Positions 46,401 through 61,400 are shown, counted from the stretch's first letter. The stretch: 64,000 bases of DNA from Branchiostoma floridae (GCF_000003815.2 NC_049996.1:2226647-2290646); one strand, 5' to 3'. The notes: generated from the letters alone by a model not told the origin. Numbers and translations: made by a program.

Positions 46401-49400
46401 GTCTATACCAGACACCAGAGGTGTGGAATAGAATAGTCTATGTTGAAATGGCGAACTTACAGCTTTGATGATCTGTAAAAGGTTATAGGTTAAGGGTCAA
46501 AGGTTTCGATTACCATGGTGTACTCAATGTAAAATGCTCATATCAAGTAAGACTTGTCTTGTCTGCTTTGTTGTATTCATAAGAAATTAAGATTGGTGCT
46601 TTAACAAATCAAAAGGTTAAAGGTTGAAGTTCAAAATGTTGTGCTATGAATAAAAATTGATTGCTTGAAAAGTTAAAGGTCAAAGTTGAAAGGTGAACTT
46701 ACTGCCTCCATCTCTGTCTCAGTGTAGAACTTCTTCATGACATGGTTCCTGAAGGGGATGAGCAGGATCAGCAGGAAGGGGAAGGCCAGGGCGGCCTGGG
46801 TGGACTTCACGATCCACAGGAGGGTGATGAACACCAGCTGGATCACTGTGAAGATGTGGATCTTTCTTGTTTTTACCTGGATAAGGATTACAGAAGAATA
46901 GAACAATCAATAAACATCATAGTAGCCTGGGTGGACTTCACGATCCACAGGAGGGTGATGAACACCAGCTGGATCACTGTGAAGATGTCACAGTGGATCT
47001 TTCTTGTTTTTACCTGGATAAGGATTACAGAAGAATAGAACAATCAATAAACATCATAGCAGCCTGGGTGGACTTCACAATCCACAGGAGGGTGATGAAC
47101 ACCAGCTGGATCACTGTGAAGATGTGGATCTTTCTTGTTTTTACCTGGATAAGGATTACAGAAGAATAGAACAATCAATAAACATCATAGCAGCCTGGGT
47201 GGACTTCACGATCCACAGGAGGGTGATGAACACTAGCTGGATCACTGTGAAGATGTGGATCTTCCTCGTTTTCACCTGAAGTAAAGAATGGATAAATGTT
47301 AGTTAGAATGGGAGGGTCATAGCAGCCTGGGTGGACTTCACGATCCACAGGAGGGTGATGAACACCAGCTGGATCACTGTGAAGATGTGGATCTTTCTTG
47401 TTTTCACCTGAAGTAAAGAATGGATAAATGTTAGAATGAGAGGGTCATAGCAGCCTGGGTGGACTTCACGATCCACAGGAGGGTGATGAACACCAGCTGG
47501 ATCACTGTGAAGATGTGGATCTTTCTTGTTGGGTCCCCATATAAACCTGTGTTTTTACCTGGATAAGGATTACAGAAGAATAGAACAATCAATAAACATC
47601 ATAGCAGCCTGGGTGGACTTCACGATCCACACGAGGGTGATGAACACTAGCTGGATCACTGTGAAGATGTGGATCTTCCTCGTTTTCACCTGAAGTAAAG
47701 AATGAATAAACGTTAGAATGAGAGGGTCATAGCAGCCTGGGTGGACTTCACGATCCACAGGAGGGTGATAAACACCAGCTGGATCACTGTGAAGATGTGG
47801 ATCTTCCTCGTTTTTACCTACAAAAATTGTAGAGTAAAGTTAGGAATAAACGTTAGAACCACTTCACAATCCACACACTCAGTAACACAATAAAAACTAA
47901 CTGGATCACTGTGAAGATGTGAATCTTCCTCGTTTTCACCTGGAGTAAAGAATGGATAAACGTTAGAATGAGAGGGTCATAGTAGCCTGGGTGGACTTCA
48001 CAATCCACAGGAGTATGATGAACACCAACTGGATCACTGTGAAGATGTGGATCTTCCTCGTTTTTACCTGGATTAGTGAATAAATGAAAGAATAAAGTTA
48101 CATATTAAGAATGGATGAGTCATATAGCAGCCTGCATTAGCCTGGGTACCATTCGGAAAGTAGTTTGCTCAGGAATTTATTATAGCGCTTGAACCAATTC
48201 CTTAATTCGCTCATGTGTAGGAGCCAATCAGCACCCTCATCCAAAATTTGGGCAATTCCAGGCGTTGGAGATGTTCCCACATGGAATAGCAAAGAAGCAA
48301 CTGTAACCGTTAGTTTGTATAATAAATGTTGGAGCATTCAATTAATATTTAGAATTGGTACCCAGGCTAACACTGTAATGGTACGAGAGGATTTCGAAGT
48401 AAAATAACGGAGACTGTCGATAACAGCGCTGTCAAGAGAGCATCTGTTGATCGTTATTTTTGTATAATGGGTACCTCTGATTTTGTGTGGCAGTATGTCC
48501 AAATGCACCAACAACAGCATCCACTCCCTTCCATACACACATGAACTAAAGGCATAACTCGTTACCTACCTTTCTGACATAGCGTACACTGCTGGGGTGG
48601 TGTTTAGGAGGCATGAACATGAGGCCGATCCTCTCGAAGATCTGTGTATATAACTAGTTACCTACCTTTCTGACATAACGCACACTGCTGGGATGGTGTT
48701 TAGGAGGCATGAACATGAGGCCGATCCTCTCGAAGATCTGTGTATATAACTAGTTACCTACCTTTCTGACATAGCGTACACTGCTGGGGTGGTGTTTAGG
48801 AGGCATGAACATGAGGCCGATCCTCTCGAAGATCTGTGTATATAACTAGTTACCTACCTTTCTGACATAGCGTACACTGCTGGGGTGGTGTTTAGGAGGC
48901 ATGAACATGAGGCCGATCCTCTCGAATATCTGTGTAGCAGCGAGGGACGTGATCCCCAGGTACAGAAACACTCCGAACAGCACGGCTAGCGGGATTCTCC
49001 GCAGGACAGGCTGGAGTGTCATGGTTATTCCTGTAGAGGGTGGCAAGGATATCTTGTGGTTAGGATTGACGATTGTACTACGCCCTTGCAAACCTTGGAC
49101 TTATGAACGACTTACTATGGACCATAGTCCTCTTTTCACCCACAGTAAGTCCAATGGTCTGAAAATGGACTTACTCAGGGAGGACTGAAGATGGACTTAC
49201 TGCCTTAATTGGTGTATAGGCCTTACTCTGGATAATAGTCCACCAAAACTCACACCAACAGTTCTCAAACATGGCAAAATGGGGTGGACTTACTGTGGGA
49301 GTAACTTCCCCTCTGACACAAGTAAGTCCACCTTCAGTCTACATCATCCTCTTGTACATTTTTGTAGGTCCACGATTTAGGGTTCGAATCCCAAAAAAAT

Positions 49401-52400
49401 GGCATCAAAAATCCACAAGATGCTGCAAGTTGTTGCCAAATTCAGGGTACATACTTTATCTTAGGATATTGCATGGATAGATGGGAAAGGTACCTCAAGT
49501 AGAGTAAGGTGGTGCTACATTTCTAGGAAGGATGTACAACATTTCTAGGAAGGATGTGCAATGTACAACATTTTTCTAACCTGGCTCTAAGTGATGACTA
49601 ATCAATTTTGTAATTTACAGCCTGCAATTTCCAAATTTGTAGAGAGAATGCAAGCATGTAGCACTTAGCTCTACAAATTTAAGCAAGGACATGAATGTAT
49701 GGAAGTTCTTGATCTATGCAAAATAACTGTGAAAAAGAGAGCAATACACCATAAATTTGAATTTACTCAGTTCAACACATGTTGAAGATTGGTTAGTACA
49801 ATGTATATTTGAATTTTTCCATTTCATGTCCTGCATTTTTTTTCTGTGCTTTGTCACAAATCAGGGGTGCTTTAATTGGGATGAAAACTTTAATTGAGAA
49901 AATACGGTGGGTTATAAAAAATAAATGTAAATGTGACTTGCAATTGACTTACCCATCATAATATGCACCAGAAGATTGGTCAGTCTCTGTTCTTTCACTG
50001 ACAGCAGTTTGGGTTTCTCTCCGGGCGCGTGAGTCTTACTGTACACTGTCAGGCTCTCGAAGTGCGACACGGACCTAACGGTCGCCGCACACATCCACGG
50101 GAGTCCGAAGAACCCGCTGATCGCCACGGTACCACAGATCAACAACAGGTCCAGGTGGTAACCAGATCCCTTCTTAAGGTTGTTTTCTTTCTTGTTGATT
50201 ATCATCCTGCAGATAAAAGAGTAGTAATACAAGACAAGTTTGGACTGTTGAAGTTTAAAAAAAAAATCATTTGCTTGCACAGAAGTACACAAAGCATTTT
50301 ACTGGCCTGAAATTGTTTATATTTCTATGGCTTTTTACATGAATCAAGGATATTCTGAGTTATTCATTTTTCAAATAAATTACTTTAAAGCATGTACATT
50401 GTAACTGGACCATTGCCGAGACCTGTACATGCCTGAGTGCACTTTTTTTAGGCTTTGATGTCTTTAAATACCAAATTTTTTGGGCCACTGGAAATAACCA
50501 ACTTATTTTATACAACCCTATATGGCAAGTGAATTTTTCAAAATTTGTCTAACGGTTCACCTTCACCCTTTTCCATGGTACATTTACATGTGCCAGGTGT
50601 GTAAACACTGCACTCATTGTAAAATGCCCCCCCCCCTTGAGAAAGTCAGATGTTTGCTCCTATAAATCTTTCCAAGATAAGTTCTTGTAGGACCAATCTG
50701 TAAGATTTTATATGTTTATAGCCTCTGATTTAGATCATTAGATTAAAGTTTGTCAAAAACAACTCCATCTGTTCAAACTTAATAGGGCCTTCAAACGGAA
50801 ATCGAATTAGCAGGAATCAAGCCGAACCAGCCGGAATGAATTATTTGCAAACTTCGTATCACAGTCGGGGCCATTCGGGTGGGAATTCCAAATGGGCCTT
50901 AAATCCCCTTCACACGAGAAGGAATGAGCCAGAATGCCGTCAGAATGAAAATTCTTGTCTATTCCTGTGAATTCGTAGTGCATTCTAGATATTCTTACGG
51001 CATTCGAGATATTCTTTCGGCCACATTCTGACAGGATTCGAGGTGGCTTGCCGTTTCGGTTCTCCATCAAATGAGATAAGAATGTTTCGAATAATGTTGG
51101 AATGCCGTAGAATGCGGTCAGACTGCAGTTAGAATAGTTAGAATACACTAAGAAGCCACTACGAATGCCATTCGCTATTTCTCCACTTCGAATGCACCTC
51201 GACAGTTTTTAACATGTCAAAAACTTTCGAGCCAGCCAAAAGAATGGGGACGAATATCTCGAATGCAGTAAGAATGTTTAAAATACAGTACGAATTGCGA
51301 GGAATTGCCACGAATAGAAAAAAAATTCATTCGGACGGCATTCCGGCTCATTCGTGCTCTCGTGTGAAGGGGGCTTAAACATGTGCATACGGGCATAAGA
51401 TTGGTAGGATTTCTGATGATGAGCCAAACACCTCGCATTTTTGCCACACGACCTCACGTACAATGTACATACATTTTAAGTGACACTTGCTAAAAGGCAG
51501 ACTTACTCTGTGATTTGTATCTCTATGAAGAGCAGAATGTAGACAAGGAATGCAGGGATGACGGCAGCAAAGATGGCCCACACCTGGATAGTCTTGTCCT
51601 TCCCCATGGGGTTAATGATCCAGCCTCTAAGCTTAGGGTCTGTGGGGGTGAAGCCATCAGGGACCTCCAGTTTCTGAAAAAACAACAACAAAAAAAACGT
51701 TGGTTTTTGTGGTTTTCACAACACAGCAAATACATGTATTTGTTATACAGTGTACTTGTGTATGTGTTTGTAATGTATTAACTAAATGTAGAGTCTACTG
51801 TACAAATATGTTTCAACTGTGAACTTTAAACACTGTGAAAACCTTCTTCCATAAAACCTTGTTTCCCCAACTACCACCATATTAAGTCCTACATGTAGTG
51901 GAAAGAAATGAATCACATTCATTGATAAAAGACCTTGCAACAAAATGCAGCACAAAAACTACTGTGTTACTGACAATAGAATCAACAAAAACTGGCAATC
52001 ATAACAGAACAAGGTTTAACCTGTGTATAGACGTCCTGGAAAAAGAAGTCGATGCAGACCATCACAACAATAGAAATCAGTAGACCAAAGTCTCCCAATC
52101 CTCTTCTGGCCTGTAGAAACAAAGTTCAAATGATTTGATAAGTAAAACATTCAAGTCAATTAAACATAATACAATCATGTGACTGCAACCTCCATCACAC
52201 ATTCAATGATCTCCAGCAACATCTAGCTGATCTCCACAAGGCCGAGATTCAGACATATTTTTCACCTGTAAATGTACTCCCGGACAATCACATGACAAAG
52301 CTGGGGGCCTTGCAAACATCACCCAATACACCTTTCTCACGCGGCGGCCATGATAGATCGAAGAAGAGGTCAATGAGGCAAACAGACAAAACTTATTTCT

Positions 52401-55400
52401 AAAATCAGGTCCCATTTAGTTTTCCCCCAAACCACACAAATTTTCATGATATAAGATAGAATAATAAATATTACAAGAAGTGTTATGCACCGAAAGATGT
52501 AGCAATTTAGAATAGTGTAGACTGACCCCATAGTCCCTTAAGAGATGCAAAATAAAAACATAATAATGCAAATTTTTAATGAATTTGCAGCCATTCACTT
52601 ATTGGTTGATTTCCTAATTGGCAGGCTACCATTGGTCGAACTGCTAATTATGATGGACAGCCTTTTGTTTGCCACATTGAACTCGTTTTAGATCTATCAT
52701 GGCCGCCGCGTGAGAAAGGTGTATCTCTATAAAAATTGTGAGAATGCCAGGACTGGTGTATAATACTGCCAAAAATGTCTTTTAGAGAACACAGACTTGT
52801 CAGCCGATCAATTTTCCTGCTGTTTGACAAGCTACAACAAAGAATAATCTATAGACCTCATCATCATAGACCTAAAGTTGAAGAAAGATGGACAAAGAAC
52901 AACTAGAAAGCCCAACGTTTTGCGGTGTGATGTCTCATAACTTTCCAGGTCAAAGTTTAACACATACTGTAAAGACATTGACTTACCCCACGACTAAGGA
53001 ACTTGCTGTTCTTGAACTTCCTAAGAAAGTATGCGATGAAGAACGTCCCGAAGCAGAGAATGGTCGACATCAGCGCCGTGTTGGGCTGGTTCTTGGTTTC
53101 CTTCGCCTCGTATCCGTCCGGATCTGCGTACGGGTTAAGATACGCGGGCCCCACAGCAGCAGGCATCGGCATTCTTCTCGAGTTATTTGATTGGCTGTTC
53201 ATGAGGCTTTCGATGCTGGGGATGGTGGTGTTGACCAATAGCGAGCCGTTTCTGTTGAATACTGGTGGACCTATGCTTTCATCGTAGTAGTAGCAGTCTG
53301 AACACAGGGGGTTCTTGGTATACACCTGAAGAAGAAAAGGCGGGGATAAAGATTTATAAATTAGTGTCTTAAGATCCTTCCCAGTATAGGTATTCCACAT
53401 CTCAAGAAGAACTTCCATGGATGCTGAAAGATTCTTTCTTAGAACTGTCTTTAAGGAACAAACTTCCTTGTGATTATTTCCCTGATGAGTTAAGTGACAC
53501 ACATTATAGAGATGCAGAGAAAAGATTTTGGTGGGTATACATTATTAAACATGAAATAATAATTTTTGCAAAACCTTTATCACAACTTTTAACTGTTCTC
53601 TTCCAAGCCTGTATCTGGAATTCTATAATTTTCTAACTTATCGATAATGACATTCGACCATGTGAAGAATATATTGTACACTATTGTTAAGATTTTTGCA
53701 TTGATAAATATATCAACTACATAATAGTGCTTTTATGCAAAAACCTTCAAATTTACAGATAGTAAAAGAATTTGAAAACTACAGCCAAAAATCAGGTGAA
53801 CAGTCCCAACTTTAGGTGTACTATAATGGTACATGTACATAGTACATTTTCAGCTCTCTATACAGCCGAATAAATCAAATCAAATCAAATCAATGTTACC
53901 AAATATATGAAATCAATACAAACCTTCGATAGAAACTTGAAGACTTCGTAGATGAAGATAAACGAAATCAGGAAGGCGAAGACTTCCTCGGTGAACCTGG
54001 TGACGTAGCGGACAAATACGCCCCCCTCGAAGGCGACTGTGATGATACAGATGACCAGTATCCACAAGCCAATCCACAGTCGCCACGTCATGAACTCTAT
54101 ACCGTTACTTTCACAAAACTGTAGATGAAAGTTAAAGAGTCTTTACTATATATAAGATACAACTGAGAATACCTTTAATTATTTTTGCAAATCACTTATT
54201 ATATTATTAATAAAATAACAAAGGTGTTGTATGACACACACAGCAGACATTCCATCCTAGCTATCAACTCTTGGTTGTGTTGAACCTTAAGAGAGACTTA
54301 ATAAAAATATAAAATAATTAACATCTAAAAATTAACAAAGTTGAGAAATGAAAGAAAAACTGCACCTCGTATAAACTCTGGTCATACACCAGGAAGGGTC
54401 CGGTAGCTGCGATGATGATGATGGGCTGCCCTGCCAGCAGGGAGAACAGGCCGCCACTGATGGCCGTAGCGATGATCATCTCCGACACACCAATGTGGTT
54501 ATGGGTCTTGTCGCCTGATCGAAAACAGGTTTATAATCAATGCAGGCTTTTAGCTAGGATTCAATTATAGGGGGTCCAAATTTCTTGTAATGCTGCAAGT
54601 GCTGCCTTTGCAAATATTGTTGGAAAATTCTCCCTTTGAAAATTTTGAGACTGTATCAATTTCTGATGGAGACCAAATTTTTACCAAGTTGCTCATGCTG
54701 ATCTGTTTTGCTCATTATATCAAAGATATATCATACCCGGTCCGTATATACGTTCAATATTGGTATCCCTACCAGTCCATATTGTACAGTACGGCCCAGA
54801 GCTCTATAGGTCGATTTGAACGAGTCAAACTGGGTTACGTGCGCTGCTGTCAAAAATTTGAACAACTGTTTCATTCCTTTGCCCGGATCTTTTGTTCGAA
54901 TCGACGCAATGTGCAGTTGATGTAATGTATTTGCTCTTTTTTTTGCGATAAGCTTGTGAGTTTTCTGAAATTGGCAAAGATAGAATACAATATGGGGTAT
55001 CCGTATAACCTCTGGTCCCAGCCCTCCCGCTGGTCAGATTGGCTTTTGGCCTTGGGCAATACAGAATACCCCGTACGCATGTTGTATTCTATATGTAAAA
55101 CAGACGGATAACTCACTCAGTAAACCGCCGAAGGTGATAACAGGTGTCACACAGGTGAAGAAGATGAAGAAGAAGGCCATGAGACACTGGAAGTTCAGAC
55201 CGTCCACGAAGTCGCTGACATAGTAGGGAAACCTCCTCTGGATGTCCCTCTTTAGTCCCCCAAAACACTCTCCCGTCCTCCTCAGGGGGTCATCTTCTGG
55301 CTCATGGGAAACACTCTTCTTTAGAACACCTGGGGAGGTACAGTAGAATATTTAACTGCCGAGAAGGTTTAGTTTGTGTGTCTGCGTATACATCAGTGTC

Positions 55401-58400
55401 TGCGTTTGCGTCTAACAAAAGTAACAAAACTGTAGACAAATCTTCATTTAGTAGTTAGCTAGTAGTAGGGATGCGTACCTAAACCCACGTTTAGGTACAG
55501 GTCCGGATTCGAATCCAGAGGTTTAGGTACAGGTCCGGACCTAATGAGTCCGGACCTAAATGCATGGCATTGAATATTATATCATAATATTATGTTATGT
55601 TATGTTATAATGGCAAAACAATGTATTAAAAAGTGTAGAAGCATGTTTGAACCAATAAAACGTGTTTATTATGGTAGACACATGATGCAACAGAAATTTG
55701 ACCCTTGTTGTTTTTCTCTCACTGGGGCTCAGAGACTGCTATGGTGATTTCACAGTAATTTTATCTGTCAAAGTGGCCATCTCCTGACCTGTTATCCTGC
55801 CTGGCTGGCACTAATTAGATACAGGTCCAGTACCCGTACACCAGGGTTCGGTATTTTTGTATCTGTACCTAATTGATTGTACCGGTACTGTATCGGTACA
55901 CTGTACCGGTACACATCCCTAGCTAGGAGGCAAAAAAACGAAAGTTGACTTCGATAATGGGCCCCCTAGCAGTTTTCTACGGTGCTACTGCAGTGGAACT
56001 TCTTGTTTTTATATTTTGTTCTTCTACTTTATCATAACAACGATTGCTGTTTTAAATTACATCTGGGGTATTCTACGACCGTTGCCTACCAGGATGTCAG
56101 CAGATTAGATTTCTAGGAAATATTTGAATTACATGTACCTGGTCAAATAACATTTTTTTTGTACCTGAACTGATCTTTTGTCACCCACCTGCTGTCTATC
56201 TGCAAGTACGTTGCCTTAACATCTTCACAATCTCTTGTATGCCTTTGCATTTGTGTTAAGCAGCGGAATAAACAAATGTTCATAACATTATAATATCTTT
56301 TATGGTGGTTAAACCAGAGTCAGTATAATGTTACAGTTAGTAGCTTATATTACCATCCTCATCCTGTAGTTTCTGTCTCCTCCTTCGCAGTCGTTTCCTC
56401 TGTAGCCTAGCGATTGGCTCCAGCAGTCGCCTGTCGAAGTCGCCGGGGGGCAGCACGATACTGTCCCCCAGAAACTCGTTTATACCCCTCAGGAGGTCAC
56501 TACGGTCGTCCGCTCTGTACGCCATTTCGTGGAAGGTCTGGGAAGGGAAAGTTGTGGTGAATTAGTTACAAAGACATTGTCTTCAATATTGTACAGTTGA
56601 CTTCTTTACTACACAACTAGGGGTGGGTACTGATACAGAAAATTTAGGTATGGGTACGGTTAAGGTCGAGAGATTTAGACCCGAACCTGGACCTACTTGT
56701 AATTTTAAGGGAAAACTTGGGTGATACTGAAAGCAACAGGTCCATTTTGCTACAAAGGAATCTGTTTGGTGGCATTTTCAAATCTTTTCTTCGTGTAAAC
56801 AACACTTATAAGTGCTTCAATCTGTTTTAGACCAAATTTGAATGTAGAAACTACCTGTCTTGAGGGAAAGGAGGCTAGTGTGGCCTTGTAGTTAGGGTGG
56901 TTGGTTCAGAACCTAGAGGTCCTGGGTACTGTGCCCTTGGGAATTTGCCTAACTCGGGTGATGAGTATCTACACGTAGCTTTGGCTGGGGACATCCTTTG
57001 GATAAGATGTCAAATGGAGGGAGGAAAGATACACCTCAGGCATGTTAAAAAACCCACCACACTTATCGAAAAAACTAGGGCTCCATGCTGGTCCCCTTAA
57101 ACAAATAATATGCTTGTACTCTAAGCTTCAGTATAAACCTGGTGTATTACGCCATGAGGTGGTTTACTGGGTACAATACAAACAAACCATAGTTCAGCAT
57201 CCTTACCTCATTAGCCATGAGAGTAGAAATGGAGCGACCAATGTCGTTGTAGTCCGTAGCTCCACTGGTGGGTCCCAACAACACAAACAGGAAGCGGACA
57301 GGGAGGGGGACAGCAGTCAGGGTGCCGATCTCTACACCCTGGAGACAACAGATTAGGGACTTTTAGTGTTTAGTTTATGTACATCCATTTACTTTTGCGG
57401 TGGTTTAATTTGGTGTCTAACAGAAAGAAAGAAGAGTTGGGACAAACTATATCATATGACATGGAAAAGAACAATCAAACGGACCTATGGAGAAATACTG
57501 GTTGTAGTTGGTATGTACATGTACATGTACGGGTATAACAGAAAACTGAGGAGAATTTTGCCTCAGTAGAAAACACTAGGAATGCGGCAAATGTAGGAGA
57601 GAAACAAAGGTTTTTGCCGTTGAAACAATTCTGTTGTACAGAAAGCATACAAAAGTACAAAGGTTACATTGTGCTCTTGCAGTAGAGAAGTCATCGAAAA
57701 AAAGGGAAAATGAACCCCTGAAATGTTTAAACTTCAATTTACATTTCCACAAGATACTTCAAGGACTATCATAATCTAATACAAACTACAGGATCCAACA
57801 ACAAAATTTGGGTAATTTTGAAGCCTGTCATTATAAACACACAAATGTGATCTGCAACAACATGAAGTTTAGAACGTTTTCTTGACTCCCTCCCTTACCC
57901 TTGCCAGCCTAACGAACGCCATGGTTGGTTTGTCCAGGAAGTCCACAGCTCCCACCAGTACAGTGGTGGCCTCTGCGTCTTCAGGGATCTTCTTCAGGAT
58001 AGGGACCTTGGCCTTTATGTCCATCTGTGTACTCTTGGTGCTGAGGGTGGATTTAGCTGTTGGGGACTTGTGCAGAGTAGGAGTAACAGCCACTGGTACT
58101 GTGAACTGGAAAAATGCAAGACGTACAGTGTTGTTATACACACCTCTTGTAAGACCACTAACTATAACTTCTGAAGAAAAGTTAACTAAGTCTAAGTATG
58201 ATGGTGCATATTTACACACACACACACTCACTCACTCACTATGATCTGTTTACTGTCCATTGTTGGGCTGGACGTTGTGAGTTTGCTGCTTTGAAGCTTC
58301 TTCTGTCAAAGGGGGTAGGCTTTTACAGGTTCATTGTGCGAGTTTCCTCGGATTGACATCATCTACAATGTACCTATCTCCACTCTTCCACAAGAATTCT

Positions 58401-61400
58401 GGCCCACTACGTACACACTCAGATAAGTTCATGACCTTTCTTGGCAAGTTGTCATAATGCATTAATAATATTAATGGGCCATTCTTTGCACATGGCCATA
58501 CCAATGGGGTCTGTAGTAGTGCAAAATTTCAAATGGTGATTATAGTGAAAACAAACTTCTTGGCAGAAGTAATGAATAGGCTGTCCACGAACAAGCAGCT
58601 AGCTTTACCCACCTGGTTATTGTTGTCAGGTAAGGCGACCTTTAACCCCGCCTCCATGGCGTCCAGACTTGTGGCGGACGGACAGCCGCCTGAGTACTGA
58701 CTGGTGGATGCCATGCTGTCCTCGCGGTGCCCGAGGAAACCCAGCAGGCTTCCAGACGAGAAGTTGTACGGGATGACCTTGTGACGTTTCTTCTGGTAGA
58801 GATGGCTGGATGGACGAAAAACAGGATTTTTCAATTGTCATTCGCAGCAATAAACGTACATTGGTCTGTTTGGGGGTTCACTATTGTTAAAATCCTTGCC
58901 CTAGGGATTTGCTACTGCTTGTGTTTTTATCCAAGCACAGCCCTTCTCAATTAAATGTGCTGGGACAGCATTCTTTTGCCTGCATAAGTTTAATAGCTGA
59001 GGCTAATACTTGCATTGTATGTGGGTAACTACCCTAAAGACTTCCGACCCAGAAAGTAAATGGGCCTGCATGAACGCATGTTTTTAGCACTCTAAGAGGT
59101 TTCTTTTTAGTCAGCCCAACTGCTTTCAAACATTAGAAAGTTTGTTTGTAACTGAAGAAATTAGCAAGCAATGTAGGTACATGATAGCCATGTTTTTGAG
59201 GTGATGGTTGTCATGTGTTGTTTGAATGTACTACATGAATGCATTCCCCAGTAAAAAAAAACAAAACTGTACCTGTGTTTAAGCAGAAGAGCCCTCATGA
59301 TGTCACCCCTGTCCTCAGGTCGGACCTGGTCTGTGATGATCATGTTCTCCACTACATGGTGCATGATGTTGGGCAGCTCCGTCTCATTCAGGTCTAATAG
59401 GACAGAGCCTGGAGGAGAAAGAGAGACAAAATGTTAAAGACCATCCTCCTATGCCCGGTCCACAACGGCACTACCCTATTGGCGCCCTGCTATCTAGATG
59501 CCTACCAGTGGTTACTATGGTTGTTGCCACAAACCAGCTGAGAGCAAAACAATCAGAGAATAGGCTTTTCTTGGGCTTTTTGTTTTCGAAAGATGTCTCG
59601 CAAAGGCCGCTGGGAAGCCATCAGCCAATCATGTTACGTCTTACATAGCTCCATCCTCCTACGCCCAATTCCCAACAGCTGATTGACCATATAAAGGTAA
59701 GCTCATTAATATTCATAAGCAGGGCGGTTAGTAACTCATCTGAGTGCACAAGAAAGCAGAGGTTACACATGTACAAGGAGTTTCGACACGACTGTGGTCC
59801 CTCTGCGTAGGAGAATGGTTAAAGACATGACAGTCCCATTGTGCAAACTTTAACTTCATGGCATAAAACTGATGAAAATGTATTTCGTAGCGTTAAAATG
59901 CATGATTTTCTATCATCGAAAATCGATTTGGGCAACCAAACAATGAGTGGGACATAAAAAAAAATTAAAAGCTTTAACAGCCCACCCTACCACACATGCA
60001 GGATTGACTCTCGCGGCAATGCCTTACGATATCACCCCTGCCTTTTCAGCCTCAGAAAAACGGTACTAGGGACGTGGCTACTAACCAACTGTCAGCCAAT
60101 CAGAGAAATGCCTTCATGTTATCCAAAGGCTGTGTGGGAGGGTGAGACAGCCCTGCTGTGTTGTATTCACTACAACAGATGGACTTTTGACCTTGCTACT
60201 GACCTTGCTCCAGCCCCTTCCTGAGCTCCAGTAGACTGTGGAAGGACAGCGAGGAAACGTGGGGTTTGCCCCACCGCTCCGCTCCCTGTTGGACGTCCTC
60301 CTCAAACTTGATCCACCGAGCGCTCTCGTTCCACACCAGCTCCCCCTCTTCACCTGTGGCATGCAGCGTGTCCAGTTCCACAAACACCTGGTGGGGAAAA
60401 AGTGTTCCATTCTGGTATTAGGAGGATTATTTTAGAGATCAGTCTCATTTTGGCATGGCCGCTGCTTCCTTTGATGTCTAGTATCAATTTTGGTTGTTGA
60501 GAGGTGTGAAAGACCCCTAAGGACTGCAAAAAAAGTGGTTGCTGGTTGGGTAACACAGGTGGTTGCTTGGGAGAGGGTCTTGACTATGTAAAAATGGACG
60601 GGACTGTTTCAATGTGTCTTCTGACGGCAGGTGGTTGCCTGCACCATGTGGTTGCTCGGCCAAGTTTGACTGAGTTAGATGGATGGGAAAATTTTGGAAA
60701 GCATTGTAGAAAAAATAATAGACTAGACATGGATTGCTTTTTCGAAAATGCAGAATGATTTTCCTGCAGACCTATGTCAAGAATTTTAGTACTCACTTAG
60801 GCTTGCCCTATAGTATTCTGTGCAAGAAAAAAAAGAAAAAGAAGATCCCTAGGTGGCCCTGGGTCATTAACATAATAAATGCCTCTGAATTCCTTCATTG
60901 AAATTAAGAAGAAGAAAGAAGAAGTCCAGCAAAAAGAATATGTTTTCTCTATTCCCTATTTCTCTACTAGAAATGTTGGCTGCACAACATACAACAAAGT
61001 CTAGAATGTCAGAACATACAGTCATGCAGAACAAAGTGCATTGTATAATCTAAGGTTAAAGCATCTCTTCAGAGTTTGAATCTGAGCTTCAAAGTTATAC
61101 TTTTCTGACATTAAAACTTTGGGATTATTTATATCCTGATGTCTGATAACTATCAAGTATTACCTCATGAGGACTCCTGTCCAATGACTTCTTGGCCTGC
61201 ACTGATATTTTCTTCTGGGGCTTGCTCTGTTTCCCGATGTACACCATGGAGCTGACATTGGGCTTCTTAATCCTGTGTCTCCTCCGGCCGGGGACGTCTT
61301 CAAGACGATGGCCTGGAAGGATGAAGAAAGGGAAATTTTGTCTTCTTGAGTGAACACTTTTTATCAGAATTTATTGCCTTTAAAGCTAACTGTAAAAACT

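Noticed and set aside
46921..48072. Mutually exclusive alternative exons in the anion exchanger
   Set aside because: The copies have an acceptor but only about half of the exon and no donor, so they cannot be spliced in as internal exons.
49370..49400. Isolated box-B-like sequence GGTTCGAATCCC
   Set aside because: No matching box A or cloverleaf; probably chance or a tiny SINE relic.
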